Assembly: GCF_015056685.1 (NCBI RefSeq)
Contig: NZ_SVFW01000010.1
Coordinates: 26,549-90,548 of the forward strand
Origin: Butyrivibrio sp.
Lineage (GTDB): Bacteria; Bacillota; Clostridia; Lachnospirales; Lachnospiraceae
DNA length: 64,000 nt
Direction: 5' to 3'
The notes below the pieces were generated by a model that was not told the DNA's origin, ran no database searches, and worked only from the letters and a program-made list of their open reading frames with translations. Position numbers and translations under genes: made by a program. Positions 53,567-63,670 of this stretch are shown here, in pieces (within the stretch, counting starts at the first letter, position 1; each line of letters opens with the position of its first letter).

Positions 53567-54766
53567 ATGGTTACTAAGGTGAAGATAAACCGTGTTAGAG
53601 CGAAGATTTTTAATATGGTTAGCACTGGAGTAATTGATGAGCCCATAAACAAGTTTTACGATTTTTTGAGTATCGTAGCGCTTGTTCTCAATCTTTTTGC
53701 TGCATTTGCAATAACATTTGATTATATGGAGGAGCACTATAAAGGGCTCCTCCTTGCTATTGAAGCAGTTACAACTTTTTTCTTTGCAGTAGATTATTTG
53801 CTGCGTCTTATATCATCAGCTGAACTATACCCAAAACTATCAGAGCCTAAGGCGGCACTCAGATACATTTTTTCAATGGCAGGAATTATAGATCTTTTAT
53901 CATTTCTACCGTATTATCTGCCTGTGTTTTTCCCTGCGGGTGGAACAGTGTTCAGGCTCTTTAGAGTTGCAAGGATTCTCAGACTTTTCAGGATAAATTC
54001 CTATTATGATCAGCTCAATGTTATTACCGAGATCATTGTTTCAAAGAGTCAGCAGCTTCTTGCATCTGTTTTTATCATCTTGATATTGATGATGGCATCA
54101 AGCCTTTGCATGTATAGTGTAGAACATGAAGCACAGCCGGATGTTTTTCAAAATGCATTTTCAGGTATCTGGTGGTCTGCATCAACACTTCTTACTGTAG
54201 GATATGGTGATATTTACCCGGTTACAATAATGGGTAAGATTCTTGGAATAATAATCAGTTTTCTTGGTGTTGGAATGGTTGCTATTCCTACAGGTATTAT
54301 TTCTGCCGGCTTTGTCGAACAATACCAGAGACTAAAGACTGTGGGAGAATTTGCAGAAGAGGAAAATATACATTTTATAAGGGTCAGGCTATCTGAAAAT
54401 GATAAATGGTCTGGTAAGAAGATCATGGAAATTGGAATTCCAAAGGATGCAATGATAGTTGCCGTTCAAAGAGGGAAGGAAACTCTGATCCCACGTGGCT
54501 CTACAGTATTGAAAACCGGTGACATTATTGTTATGTGCGCCGAGAAGAGCAAGGATATTCAGCCAATTGAGCTAAAAGAAATAACTATAAATGAAGGACA
54601 TTCATGGAATGGTATGGCTATAAGAGACATAGATATTTCAAGACAGAGTTATATCTTTATGATTCGAAGACGTGGCAAGGCGATCATTCCAAAGGGTAGC
54701 CTTGTGATAAGAGCAGGGGATATAGTTCTTTTATATGAGAAGCACGTTAATAATGAGAATGTGTAA
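53567..54766 (+). CDS. Voltage-gated-type K+ channel with two TrkA-C domains
   Basis: This 399-residue protein has six membrane helices in residues 30-255, including an Arg-rich S4-like segment 'FRLFRVARILRLFRI' and a pore with selectivity filter 'TVGYGD' (210-215). Two tandem TrkA-C (RCK-C) regions follow at about 265-325 and 335-395, each with 'IPRGSTVLKTGDIIVM'-type sequence. There is no Rossmann NAD-binding RCK-N domain, so gating by a ligand at RCK-C is likely; cyclic di-AMP binds this domain in other Firmicutes. Confidence 0.9.
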   Translation: MVTKVKINRVRAKIFNMVSTGVIDEPINKFYDFLSIVALVLNLFAAFAITFDYMEEHYKGLLLAIEAVTTFFFAVDYLLRLISSAELYPKLSEPKAALRYIFSMAGIIDLLSFLPYYLPVFFPAGGTVFRLFRVARILRLFRINSYYDQLNVITEIIVSKSQQLLASVFIILILMMASSLCMYSVEHEAQPDVFQNAFSGIWWSASTLLTVGYGDIYPVTIMGKILGIIISFLGVGMVAIPTGIISAGFVEQYQRLKTVGEFAEEENIHFIRVRLSENDKWSGKKIMEIGIPKDAMIVAVQRGKETLIPRGSTVLKTGDIIVMCAEKSKDIQPIELKEITINEGHSWNGMAIRDIDISRQSYIFMIRRRGKAIIPKGSLVIRAGDIVLLYEKHVNNENV

Positions 54767-54815
54767 ATAAATGACCAAAACTTAACAGTAACAGCGTGAA
54801 AACTGAGAGAATAAT

Positions 54816-55646
54816 ATGAACGAGACTGATATATTAAAAGGTATAGATCTTTTTGTCCTTGATATGGATGGGACTTTTTACTTGGGAAACAATATTATTG
54901 ATGGATCTTTAGAGTTTTTGGAAGCGGTAAAAAAAGCCGGCAAAAGCTATATGTTTTTTACCAATAATTCATCTACAAATTCTGATAAATATATAGAGAA
55001 ACTTGCAGGTATGAATTGCTTTATTAAAAAAGATCAGATCATGACATCGGGTGATGTTATGATAAGATTTTTGAAGAGTAATTATGACGGAAAGAGCGTA
55101 TACCTGCTTGGGACAAAGCCCTTGGAAGATAGCTTTTTAGAGGTGGGGATCGAGCTTTTTAACCGCGACAATGAGGATGCTCTTGAGCCTGATAATCTTG
55201 ATAAAAGGCCGGATATTGTGGTGGTTGGTTTTGATAAAACACTGGATTTCAGAAAGCTTTCCAATGCCTGTACTTATATCAGGGAGGGAGCGCTTTTTCT
55301 GGCTACTCATCTGGATATTAATTGTCCTATGCCAAACGGCTTTATTCCTGATTGCGGAGCTATTTGCAAGGCTATTGAACTTTCTACCGGTAAACAGCCA
55401 AGATTTGTTGGTAAGCCATTTAAAGAAACTGTAGATATGATAGTTGATGCAACAAGGGTTCCAAAAGAGAAGATAGCTTTTGTTGGAGACAGAATTTATA
55501 CGGATGTAGCCACAGGAGTTAATAATGGAGCTAAAGGAATACTGGTCCTGACAGGAGAATGCCAGTTATCAGATGTTGAGAATTCTGATGTTAAGCCCGA
55601 TGCAATTTTTGAGTCTATATATGAAATGGGGAAGCTGCTTCAATAG
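54816..55646 (+). CDS. HAD-superfamily IIA phosphatase (NagD-like)
   Basis: This 276-residue protein has motif I 'LDMDGTFYLG' (D16 nucleophile, D18), motif II 'FFTNNSS', a class IIA cap domain, and motif III/IV 'GKPFKETVDMIV...VGDRIYTDVATG' (in parts). It probably dephosphorylates a sugar phosphate or nucleotide. Position before the GH51 gene may be chance, since a separate start region exists. Confidence 0.9.
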   Translation: MNETDILKGIDLFVLDMDGTFYLGNNIIDGSLEFLEAVKKAGKSYMFFTNNSSTNSDKYIEKLAGMNCFIKKDQIMTSGDVMIRFLKSNYDGKSVYLLGTKPLEDSFLEVGIELFNRDNEDALEPDNLDKRPDIVVVGFDKTLDFRKLSNACTYIREGALFLATHLDINCPMPNGFIPDCGAICKAIELSTGKQPRFVGKPFKETVDMIVDATRVPKEKIAFVGDRIYTDVATGVNNGAKGILVLTGECQLSDVENSDVKPDAIFESIYEMGKLLQ

Positions 55647-55699
55647 ATAAATATTATATTTGGGAAATATATGTAATAGTTTTTGAGAGGAATACTTGT

Positions 55700-57631
55700 A
55701 TGGGAAAGACAATTAGTAAGGGAATGTTTGGGCTGTTTTTTGAGGATATAAATTATGGCCTTGATGGGGGACTTCACGCAGAAATGCTTGAGAACCGCAG
55801 TTTTGAATTTTTGGAGGCACATGGACATAAGTGCAATTACTACCAGAAAGGCGCTTATCTCTATGGATGGAACGCATATCCATTTGCCCCAAAATCAGAG
55901 ATAGAAGTATCAGATAAAGAGCCTCTTAACCAGGTTAATCCGCATTATCTTGTACTTAAAACAAACGAGGACAATGCCGGTTTTTCTAACAAAGCATATG
56001 ATGGAATATTCCTTACTGCAGGAAAGTCTGCTAGTGTAAGCTTTTATGCGAAGGTAAAAGAAGAAAAGACAGTAACTGTAAATATCTTTTCACAGGGAGG
56101 AAAGAAACTTTGCCACTCTGAGGAAATTACTCTTTCCGGAGCTGATTGGAAAAAATATGAGACAAAGATAACAGCCAAAAAGGATATAGAGAGAGGTGTG
56201 TTCGTTGTTCTTTTAAAAGAAAAAGGAGATGCTTTCTTTGATCAGTTCAGAATGTATCCTGAAGATGCTGTTCTTGGACTTTTCAGAAAAGATCTGTGTG
56301 AGCTTTTAAAGGATCTTAAACCTGGATTTATGAGATTTCCTGGAGGATGTGTTGTAGAAGGAAATGAGCTTTCTAACAGATATCAGTGGAAGCTTACTGT
56401 CGGCCCATCTGAAGAGAGGAAAGCCAATTGGAATAGATGGGCAGTTCATGGAAATGATGATGATAAGGGAAACAAAGATCTCGGTGATTTCCCATATTAT
56501 AACCAGACTCTTGGAATTGGTTTTTACGAGTATTTCCTTTTATGCGAATACCTTGGCTGTGAGCCACTTCCTGTAATGAATGTTGGACTTGCATGCCAGT
56601 ATCAGTCTGATCAGCTTATTGACAGCTCTGCTCCTGAATTTATGGAATATGTTAATGATGTGCTTGATCTTATTGAGTTTGCCAATGGCGATACTTCTAC
56701 CAAGTGGGGATCACTTCGCGCTAAGATGGGGCATCCCGAAAGCTTTGGACTTAAGTTTATCGGAATAGGAAATGAGCAGTGGGAGACCAAGAAAATCGAT
56801 TTCTTCCACAGATATGACGTATTTGAGAAGGCTATTCATGATAAATATCCTGATATAAAGTGTTGTGGAAGTGCCGGACCTGACGTGACATCAGACCATT
56901 ACAGGGAGGCTTGGGATAATTTCTCTCCAAAAATGAAGGCTAAGTCTGACTACAGTTATGCCGTTGATGAGCATTACTACGTATCTGATGAGTGGCTCTA
57001 TGACAATGTCCACATGTATGATTATTATGACAGACACAGAAAAGTGTTTGCCGGCGAGTATGCATGCCACATAAATCCCGACAGGGCTCCTGAAAAGAGA
57101 AACAGTTTTGGAGCAGCTCTTGCTGAAGCAGCATTCATGACTGGTCTTGAGAAGAACGCAGATGTAGTACTTATGGCTTCATACGCACCTTTATTTGCCC
57201 GACTTGGATATACCCAGTGGCAGCCTGACCTCATTTGGTTTGACGGGAATACTTCTTATGGAACCCCAAGCTACTATGTTCAGAAGATATATTCAAACTT
57301 CACAGGAACAGAGCTTATAGATGTAGACTTTGATGACCTCGAGAAGGATAGAGTATATGTGACTGCATCAAAAGATGACGAGCATGTATATGTAAAGATA
57401 ATCAACGCCGGAGCAAAAGATGTTGATATTGATCTTTCAAAGATATTGGTTTATGGAAAGCCTTTAGTTAATGGAATAATTCCAGAATTGCAACTATATA
57501 CCATGAAAGGCAATGCTGATGACTGCAACAGCATCGAGCAGCCACAGAAAGTTGCACTGGTTTCAAACAAAGTTTCTATAGACAGTATTTATGAGTCTGT
57601 GTCCAATTCTATTGCAGTTATTGTATTATGA
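55700..57631 (+). CDS. GH51 alpha-L-arabinofuranosidase
   Basis: This 643-residue protein has no signal peptide, so it is cytoplasmic. 'GLFFEDINYGLDGGLHAEMLENRSFE' (in parts), an internal carbohydrate-binding-like insert (about 100-190), the acid/base 'GIGNEQW' (E359) and nucleophile 'FAGEYACH' (E453) place it in GH51. It releases arabinose from imported arabino-oligosaccharides, fitting a plant-fibre degrader. A C-terminal beta domain (500-640) is complete. AGAGGAA precedes the ATG. Confidence 0.93.
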   Translation: MGKTISKGMFGLFFEDINYGLDGGLHAEMLENRSFEFLEAHGHKCNYYQKGAYLYGWNAYPFAPKSEIEVSDKEPLNQVNPHYLVLKTNEDNAGFSNKAYDGIFLTAGKSASVSFYAKVKEEKTVTVNIFSQGGKKLCHSEEITLSGADWKKYETKITAKKDIERGVFVVLLKEKGDAFFDQFRMYPEDAVLGLFRKDLCELLKDLKPGFMRFPGGCVVEGNELSNRYQWKLTVGPSEERKANWNRWAVHGNDDDKGNKDLGDFPYYNQTLGIGFYEYFLLCEYLGCEPLPVMNVGLACQYQSDQLIDSSAPEFMEYVNDVLDLIEFANGDTSTKWGSLRAKMGHPESFGLKFIGIGNEQWETKKIDFFHRYDVFEKAIHDKYPDIKCCGSAGPDVTSDHYREAWDNFSPKMKAKSDYSYAVDEHYYVSDEWLYDNVHMYDYYDRHRKVFAGEYACHINPDRAPEKRNSFGAALAEAAFMTGLEKNADVVLMASYAPLFARLGYTQWQPDLIWFDGNTSYGTPSYYVQKIYSNFTGTELIDVDFDDLEKDRVYVTASKDDEHVYVKIINAGAKDVDIDLSKILVYGKPLVNGIIPELQLYTMKGNADDCNSIEQPQKVALVSNKVSIDSIYESVSNSIAVIVL

Positions 57632-57671
57632 AGCAAAGATGTTATCGCAATGAACAGCAAATTTAATTGAT

Positions 57672-57715
57672 AAAAGCCCTGATGAGCGAAAGATAAATCG
57701 CTCATCAGGGCTTTT
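57672..57715. terminator. Bidirectional Rho-independent terminator
   Basis: A perfect 18-bp inverted repeat with an 8-nt loop lies between the convergent GH51 and RpiB-like genes. It carries four A residues at one end and four T residues at the other, so it can work from both sides. Confidence 0.88.
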
Positions 57716-57769
57716 ATTTACTTAAATTTGCGTCCTCACCACAAAACCTTCCGCGTAGCCATTCCCTAA

Positions 57770-58414
57770 TTACTTTCCGAGGATTTCGTGAACAGCTGCT
57801 TTGATGCTTTCGTCTTTTGCATTTGCATCAAAGTACTCAAGGAAATGTTCTCCTGAAAGAGCACCCTTTACAAGTTCCTGATCGAGATTTTTAAGGATTG
57901 AAGGAACATCCTGAACATAAGTTACTTTCTTAACTTCATCAAGGATCTTCTTGTTTCTCTGCTCTGGAACAGCTCTTTCTCTAGGATATCCCTGACCGCT
58001 TTCTTCGCAGAAAAGCTTCTCAAAGATGTATTCAAGATTAAGCTCAGCGCCCCAACCTGACTTAAGTGCAAAGTTAATTGAGATGGCATTTCCATCATTG
58101 ATCTGTGCGAATGTGTATGCATCAAGTGGATCAGTTACATGTCCGCAGATAACTCCAGGGAAGCTGTTGCATGCAAGCATAGCGCCTTCACCTGTTCCAC
58201 ATCCTGTTACTACATAGTCAACAGCACCTGAGTTAAGAAGTACACATGCAAGGATACCATTCTGAACATATGTCAGCTGTGCCTTGTCTTCAGCTGAATA
58301 CATTCCGTAGTTGAATACTTCAAAACCATGCTTGTCAGCAACTTTTTTTAATGAATTGTAGATCATTTCATTCTTTGCAGCCTGGCTGTTTTCATTGATA
58401 AGTGCAATTTTCAT
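57770..58414 (-). CDS. RpiB/LacA/LacB-family sugar-phosphate isomerase
   Basis: This 214-residue protein has 'MKIALINENSQAAKNEMIY' at the N-terminus and the active-site region 'VVTGCGTGEGAMLACNSFPG' in the middle, with the catalytic Cys. It is longer than ordinary RpiB (about 150 residues), with an extra C-terminal 60-residue part. It probably interconverts pentose or hexose ketose and aldose phosphates, perhaps in arabinose use given the GH51 gene opposite. AAAGGAA precedes the ATG on the minus strand. Confidence 0.88.
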   Translation of the reverse strand: MKIALINENSQAAKNEMIYNSLKKVADKHGFEVFNYGMYSAEDKAQLTYVQNGILACVLLNSGAVDYVVTGCGTGEGAMLACNSFPGVICGHVTDPLDAYTFAQINDGNAISINFALKSGWGAELNLEYIFEKLFCEESGQGYPRERAVPEQRNKKILDEVKKVTYVQDVPSILKNLDQELVKGALSGEHFLEYFDANAKDESIKAAVHEILGK

Positions 58415-58650
58415 TTTTTAATTCCTTTCTTTATTTCAATAGTTTTACTATTTGTTTATTGCCCGATACTTCTATTTTAAATGCATTAAATAATTGCGTC
58501 TATGAATTTCAAATCTTTGTATTATTTTTGCAATATTTTAGTCAAAGTATTTTGTTATAAATGCTGTCTTTAGATATATTATTTTTCATGTTATACTATT
58601 GTTTGTTTTTAGTTTATAAATTTTTAATATTTGAAAGAGAAGGAACTAAA

Positions 58651-60009
58651 TTGAGTTACAAGAGAAGTAAAGCCGGTAATCTGTCCGGATATAAATATAA
58701 AAAACGTCGCAGAAAAAGATTAGACATGAAGAAAATCGCTATTGTAGCGGCTTCTACAGCTCTTTTGCTGGTAGGAGGATATTTCATTTACTTGCATCTC
58801 CCATTTGTAAAGGTAAATAAGGCAATAGCAGCAGGGGATAAATATACAGAAAATGCAGATTACGAAGCTGCAATTGAATCCTACACTAAGGCTATTGATA
58901 TCGATTCAAAATCTGTTAAGGCATATGCCAATCTTGCAGGCGCTTATCTTAGCATAGATGATTCACAAAGTGCCAAGGATACTCTTTATTCAGGCTGGGA
59001 AAACACTAATAACGAAGCTCTTTTGGATAATTATCATATAATTATTCTTAATGAATCTGTTACAGCCATGAATGAGGAAAAAGCAGATCTTGATACAGTA
59101 AAGGCTATTTTATCAGTGCTTGTTGATGACAATAATAGTGAAGAAGCACTTAAAATTCTCGACGCAGCATCAGAAAGGTGCTTTGAATCAAGCTATGGAG
59201 AAGATGCGGATTCCCTTTTCAGATCTGATAATTCAAACTATTCTGAGTACGAAGAGATGATAAGGTCTATGCTTTCTGTATATCAGAATGCGCCAAGTGA
59301 TGAACTTAAGAAGGTTATTTTATCTTTTGTGACTCCTAACATCAGCTCTTTTTCACTGAATTTGGAAGATGCTCTGAAATATAAAACTCTTATTTCTGAT
59401 GTCACTTCTGTGCTCGGGTCATCAGATGAGATCGATAGTTTTACAGAGTGCCTGGATAATTCTCAGGAAGTTCTTTCTGTATTTTCTGGTATCTTCGAAC
59501 AGCTTGATGTTGGAAACGTAGATGAACTGCGTAATTTTGTTGTTTCTGATGAGTACATTTCACTAAGGGATGTATTCCTTAACAAGCAGGAGACTCCACT
59601 TGAAAATACAACATATGTTCCTATTAGCAGAGAGGGCATAGTGCTTAATTGTAATGAAGATAAATGGAGCTATCACTTCTTTGACTTTGATGAGAATCCA
59701 TCAACTTCCGGAGTTATAACTCTTTGGGCTAACTTTTTTGAAGATGACGGAGTGCAGAGGGCTTCAATCTCTTACGAGCCTGCAGCTATAGACAATAATC
59801 TGTATCCACATACTCAGTATTCTGTCACCTATTTGTACAGCTACATTACTTCTGGCAATTCAACCAAGGTTGCAAAGATGAACTACAGATTAGATACTAC
59901 TATTACCTATGAAGACGGCACTATCGATGAAACTATTGTAGGTGACTGGGGCGGTGCCAATGAGTGGGTTATGGATATAGACACTATCGAATCCAGGATA
60001 AAAGCATGA
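58651..60009 (+). CDS. Membrane-anchored TPR-containing protein
   Basis: The TTG at 58651 is preceded by 'agagaaggaac', giving 452 residues; an in-frame ATG at 58561 would add 30 hydrophobic residues without such a site. A Lys/Arg-rich N-terminus is followed by a membrane helix (about residues 29-50) and two or three TPR units near 60-120 ('YEAAIESYTKAIDIDSKSVKAYANLAGAYL' in parts). The rest, mostly beta, is probably extracytoplasmic. Function unknown. Its TGA overlaps the next start. Confidence 0.78.
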   Translation: MSYKRSKAGNLSGYKYKKRRRKRLDMKKIAIVAASTALLLVGGYFIYLHLPFVKVNKAIAAGDKYTENADYEAAIESYTKAIDIDSKSVKAYANLAGAYLSIDDSQSAKDTLYSGWENTNNEALLDNYHIIILNESVTAMNEEKADLDTVKAILSVLVDDNNSEEALKILDAASERCFESSYGEDADSLFRSDNSNYSEYEEMIRSMLSVYQNAPSDELKKVILSFVTPNISSFSLNLEDALKYKTLISDVTSVLGSSDEIDSFTECLDNSQEVLSVFSGIFEQLDVGNVDELRNFVVSDEYISLRDVFLNKQETPLENTTYVPISREGIVLNCNEDKWSYHFFDFDENPSTSGVITLWANFFEDDGVQRASISYEPAAIDNNLYPHTQYSVTYLYSYITSGNSTKVAKMNYRLDTTITYEDGTIDETIVGDWGGANEWVMDIDTIESRIKA

Positions 60010-60692
60010 GCAGTGAGATAAAAGATGGAAAATGTGTGATCATTTCTGCAGGAGACTTTTATCCTGTCGAGATTGATCTTGAAGAAGGCGATTTTTGTAT
60101 TGCATGTGATGCGGGATTTCTGCATGCAAGGAACGTGGGCGTTTTACCAGACCTTATTGTTGGTGATTTTGATTCCCTTTCCGAGCAGGGGGAAATGGCA
60201 ATCAGAGATCTCATGGAAATAGAAGAAAATGACCCTGACAGGATTGTGCGCCTTAATGTAAAAAAAGACGACACTGACACTATAATGGCGGTTAAGATTG
60301 GACTTGAGAAGGGCTATCGCAAATTCTTTTTATATGGTGCTCTGGGCGGAAAAAGAGTTGATCACACGATCGCAAATATACAGACACTAAATTTTATAAG
60401 AAAACATGGCGCTAAGGGCTATATCATGGAACATGATAAGATGCTTTTGGTGGCGCATAATGAAACAGTAAAATTCCATAGGGGCAATAGCGGCTATATA
60501 TCAGTGTTTTCGCTTTCTGACATCTCAAAAGGTGTTACAATCAAAGGACTGATGTATAATTTGGAGAGAGGGACACTTACTAATGACTTCCCTCTTGGAG
60601 TAAGCAATGAATTTATCATCGATGAGGAGGCAGAGATAACTGTAGAAGAGGGGACTCTACTTATCACAGTGTATTTCTCTGATGAGATATGA
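60006..60692 (+). CDS. thiN: Thiamine pyrophosphokinase
   Basis: The ATG at 60006 overlaps the previous stop (ATGA) and gives 228 residues. 'CDAGFLHARNVGVLPDLIVGDFDSL' (in parts), 'KKDDTDTIMAVKIGL' and 'GALGGKRVDHTIANI' are the conserved ATP/thiamine-binding blocks. It converts thiamine to thiamine diphosphate. No TPP riboswitch is visible upstream, as expected for a salvage kinase within an operon. Confidence 0.95.
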   Translation: MSSEIKDGKCVIISAGDFYPVEIDLEEGDFCIACDAGFLHARNVGVLPDLIVGDFDSLSEQGEMAIRDLMEIEENDPDRIVRLNVKKDDTDTIMAVKIGLEKGYRKFFLYGALGGKRVDHTIANIQTLNFIRKHGAKGYIMEHDKMLLVAHNETVKFHRGNSGYISVFSLSDISKGVTIKGLMYNLERGTLTNDFPLGVSNEFIIDEEAEITVEEGTLLITVYFSDEI

Positions 60693-61864
60693 TTTGTTTT
60701 TTAGCAAAAAGACTAATTGAAAACTATGATCAGGTTCAGGATCCGGGCGTAAGGCAACGCTATGGCATCATTAGTGGTGCCATGGGCATTGCCTTTAATA
60801 TTTTTCTTTTTATCATAAAGCTTATGGCAGGAATTATCAGTGGATCGATTTCAATCCTGGGCGATGCATTTAATAATCTGTCAGATGCAGCTTCTTCCAT
60901 AGTGACTTTGATTGGCTTTAAGCTTTCCGGCCAGGAAGCTGACGAAGAGCATCCTTTTGGCCATGGCAGACTTGAATACATTGCAGGACTTATAGTGTCT
61001 TTGCTTATAATCCTTACCGGTGTGGAACTTTTTCAACAATCTTTGAACAGGATCCTTAATCCTGGTGAAGTCGATTTTAATTATTATATCGCTGTAATTC
61101 TTATTATCTCAATTCTTATAAAGCTCATTATGTTTCAGAGCAATCTTTCAGCTTCTAAGCTGATTGGAAGTGCTACTTTAAAATCTGTTGCTGTAGACAG
61201 TATCTCTGATGTTGTAACTACTTCCATAGTTTTAATTTCCGCTTTGATCAATTTCTTTTTAAAATTTAATATCGATGGATTTGCCGGTATTTTAGTTGCA
61301 ATTCTTATTATCAGATCAGGCTGGGATGCGGCAAGAGATACTATAAATCCGCTTCTTGGAGAACCGCCAAGCAAAGAGTTTTTAAAAGATGTGTCCGAAA
61401 CTGTTAATTCATATGAAGGTGTACTTGGGGTTCACGACATAACTATTCATAATTATGGACCCACAAGAATTTTCATGTCTCTACATGTGGAAGTTCCATC
61501 TAACAGGGATCTGGTTTCAGTGCATGACATGATAGACTCCATAGAAAATGAGCTTCATCAGAAGTATCATTGCATAGCAGTCATACATATGGACCCTGTC
61601 GTTGAAGGCGACGTTGAAACAGATGAACTTAAGAAAAAGATAAGCCAGGCTCTTTATCAGCTGGATCCAAAGCTTTCTTTTCATGATTTTAGGATTACCC
61701 ATAGTGAGGATGATAGAAAGACACTTAAGTTCGATGTGGTCGTTCCATATAATTATGCGTTATCTGACACTTTTATAATTGATTATCTAAAAAGGTATTC
61801 TTTGATCAAAGGTGTTATGGAGTGCGATATCACTGTTGATAAAGAAAAAAGAGCTGAGAAGTAA
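60689..61864 (+). CDS. Cation diffusion facilitator (CDF) metal transporter
   Basis: This 391-residue protein begins in an ATGA overlap with thiN. Six membrane helices (about 25-210) include 'SILGDAFNNLSDAASSIV' and 'EEHPFGHGRLEYIAGL', the metal-binding motifs of CDF helices 2 and 3, and 'SVAVDSISDVVTTS' in helix 5. A cytoplasmic metal-binding domain follows with an extra C-terminal repeat (about 300-385). Likely exports Zn2+, Mn2+ or Fe2+ in exchange for H+. Confidence 0.93.
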   Translation: MICFLAKRLIENYDQVQDPGVRQRYGIISGAMGIAFNIFLFIIKLMAGIISGSISILGDAFNNLSDAASSIVTLIGFKLSGQEADEEHPFGHGRLEYIAGLIVSLLIILTGVELFQQSLNRILNPGEVDFNYYIAVILIISILIKLIMFQSNLSASKLIGSATLKSVAVDSISDVVTTSIVLISALINFFLKFNIDGFAGILVAILIIRSGWDAARDTINPLLGEPPSKEFLKDVSETVNSYEGVLGVHDITIHNYGPTRIFMSLHVEVPSNRDLVSVHDMIDSIENELHQKYHCIAVIHMDPVVEGDVETDELKKKISQALYQLDPKLSFHDFRITHSEDDRKTLKFDVVVPYNYALSDTFIIDYLKRYSLIKGVMECDITVDKEKRAEK

Positions 61865-61882
61865 TTACTGGGGAGTATGTGT

Positions 61883-63577
61883 ATGAAATTTAAGTGGGCT
61901 GAAGGAATAAAGGAAAAGTTTGTTAATGTAGTAAGAGAGTACCTGTTCTCAATATCAGTTTTTTTGATAGCGACTGTATTATGGACAATACAGGGTGATG
62001 GTTTTTCTGATTTATATGTCATAAAAACGATAATTCCATTTTGGAAATTACTATTATATGGAATGACACCTGGAATTCTTTTATGTGAAACAATCTATCA
62101 CTATCATGGCTATTCTGACAAAAAGAAAACGATTCTTTATGCAGTCATTATTCCCATCTCAATTGTAATTTCGTATTATTATGCATGGGTAAATATTTTG
62201 CTTGATACAAAGCTTAAGGAAAATACTGAAAGGGTAGACTTTTTCACTGAAACATCTTTTGAAATCTTTGTATGTTACCTTGTAACAGTTTTAGGCCTTG
62301 CTGTTTATTTCATTTATAAAAGATCCGGTGAACGCTTTGAAACATATGTGGCCAAAGCTTTTTGCGGGTTAATGAAAGCTCTTTTGGTTTGTGGGATCAT
62401 GGATCTTGGAGTTTTACTGGTACTTTTGATCTTTGATGTGCTTATTATTGATACTTCATCTATTGATCTTATAATGAGAAGCGAAATAATGCTGGTAGGA
62501 CTTGTGAATTATCCATGCGTCCTTATGGGCGTTTCTAAAACAGAGGGTGATTTTTCAAAGTTTTCTAAAGTTGTTCTCTCGTATATATTTACAGGACTTC
62601 TTGCAGTTGCCTTTTTTATAATCTATCTCTATATATTTAAAATCATATTCACATGGCAGTTTCCTAAAAACCAGGTATTTGCTATACTTACCGCTTTGTT
62701 TTCATGTGGAATCATTATTTGGACAATGGCAAGTGGATGCTGTCAGGATAGATTTTTAAAACCAATAAAGATTATGCCCTTTTTGTTCATTCCATTTATT
62801 GTGCTTCAGATCATGTGCCTGTATATGAGAGTGGCAGATTATGGCTTCACCAGATCAAGATACTTCGGACTTGCATTTATTGTTTTTGAAGTTATGTATT
62901 TTGTTATGTACTGCATTGATTTCTTTGGAACAAAAGATATTACGTTCAGCCTTATATTTATGGTAATTGCCATGACCTTTATTGTTCTTGTTGTGCCATT
63001 TACTAATTATAAGAGCGTTGTATTATTGTCTCAAAAGAGCAGGATCGAAAAGTACTTTGCTGCTGTATCAAATGGAGAAGATTTTGAGAAAAATGTAGCT
63101 CATGAAGCATATAAGACCATAATGAGAGAAGGCGGGTATGAAGGAAATAAATACCTTGACAATACTTATACTAAAGAACAGCTTGATGAATTAAAGAATG
63201 GTTCAGCAGATGATTATGAATCTGATACATTCTACATATATGCATACAAGCATCTGGATTATTTGAATATAGAAGGATATAAAGAGATATGCTTTGTTGA
63301 TTCTGATATCTATGATAATAATACAGATCGTGTAAAGCTTGAAACAGAAAATGGCAGCTATATAGGAACGGCTGATCTTAGCGAGATAATTGACAAACTC
63401 ATTGATCTGGAAAAGGCAGATATACATGATGATGACAGAAAAAATGAGGTAATCTCTCAAAAAGTGAGCGTTTCTCCGCAAGGAGAGTTTATCATAACTG
63501 AAATCAATGGATCGGGAGAGTTTGGAACTGAAAACACGATAAATTCTGTAGATGTTAAAGGTTATGTCCTCAGATGA
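61883..63577 (+). CDS. DUF4153-like membrane protein
   Basis: The ATG at 61883 lies 8 nt after 'ctgggga' (an ATG at 61877 is also possible), giving 564 residues. About 12 membrane helices fill residues 10-385, with a soluble C-terminal region of 180 residues. The pattern of helices, and 'YYAWVNILLDT' with 'ILTALFSCGIIIW', recalls DUF4153 proteins of Clostridia, whose function is unknown. It follows the CDF gene by 18 nt. Confidence 0.65.
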   Translation: MKFKWAEGIKEKFVNVVREYLFSISVFLIATVLWTIQGDGFSDLYVIKTIIPFWKLLLYGMTPGILLCETIYHYHGYSDKKKTILYAVIIPISIVISYYYAWVNILLDTKLKENTERVDFFTETSFEIFVCYLVTVLGLAVYFIYKRSGERFETYVAKAFCGLMKALLVCGIMDLGVLLVLLIFDVLIIDTSSIDLIMRSEIMLVGLVNYPCVLMGVSKTEGDFSKFSKVVLSYIFTGLLAVAFFIIYLYIFKIIFTWQFPKNQVFAILTALFSCGIIIWTMASGCCQDRFLKPIKIMPFLFIPFIVLQIMCLYMRVADYGFTRSRYFGLAFIVFEVMYFVMYCIDFFGTKDITFSLIFMVIAMTFIVLVVPFTNYKSVVLLSQKSRIEKYFAAVSNGEDFEKNVAHEAYKTIMREGGYEGNKYLDNTYTKEQLDELKNGSADDYESDTFYIYAYKHLDYLNIEGYKEICFVDSDIYDNNTDRVKLETENGSYIGTADLSEIIDKLIDLEKADIHDDDRKNEVISQKVSVSPQGEFIITEINGSGEFGTENTINSVDVKGYVLR

Positions 63578-63641
63578 ATTAATGGTATTTTGAACCTCTG
63601 TAAACGAATATAAATTTTTTGAAAAAAATTGAAATTTGTTG

Positions 63642-63670
63642 TTGACACTTAAGTACCTCAGTGATATATT
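63642..63670 (+). promoter_or_regulatory. Near-consensus sigma-A promoter, probably of an rRNA operon
   Basis: TTGACA (63642-63647) and TATATT (63665-63670) are separated by exactly 17 nt. The 40 bases upstream are rich in A and T tracts, as in an UP element. No coding frame follows before the window ends, which fits a stable-RNA promoter. Confidence 0.75.

Noticed and set aside
59940..60010. Possible TPP riboswitch before thiN
   Set aside because: The gene starts inside the upstream stop codon; there is no leader and no THI-box-like sequence.
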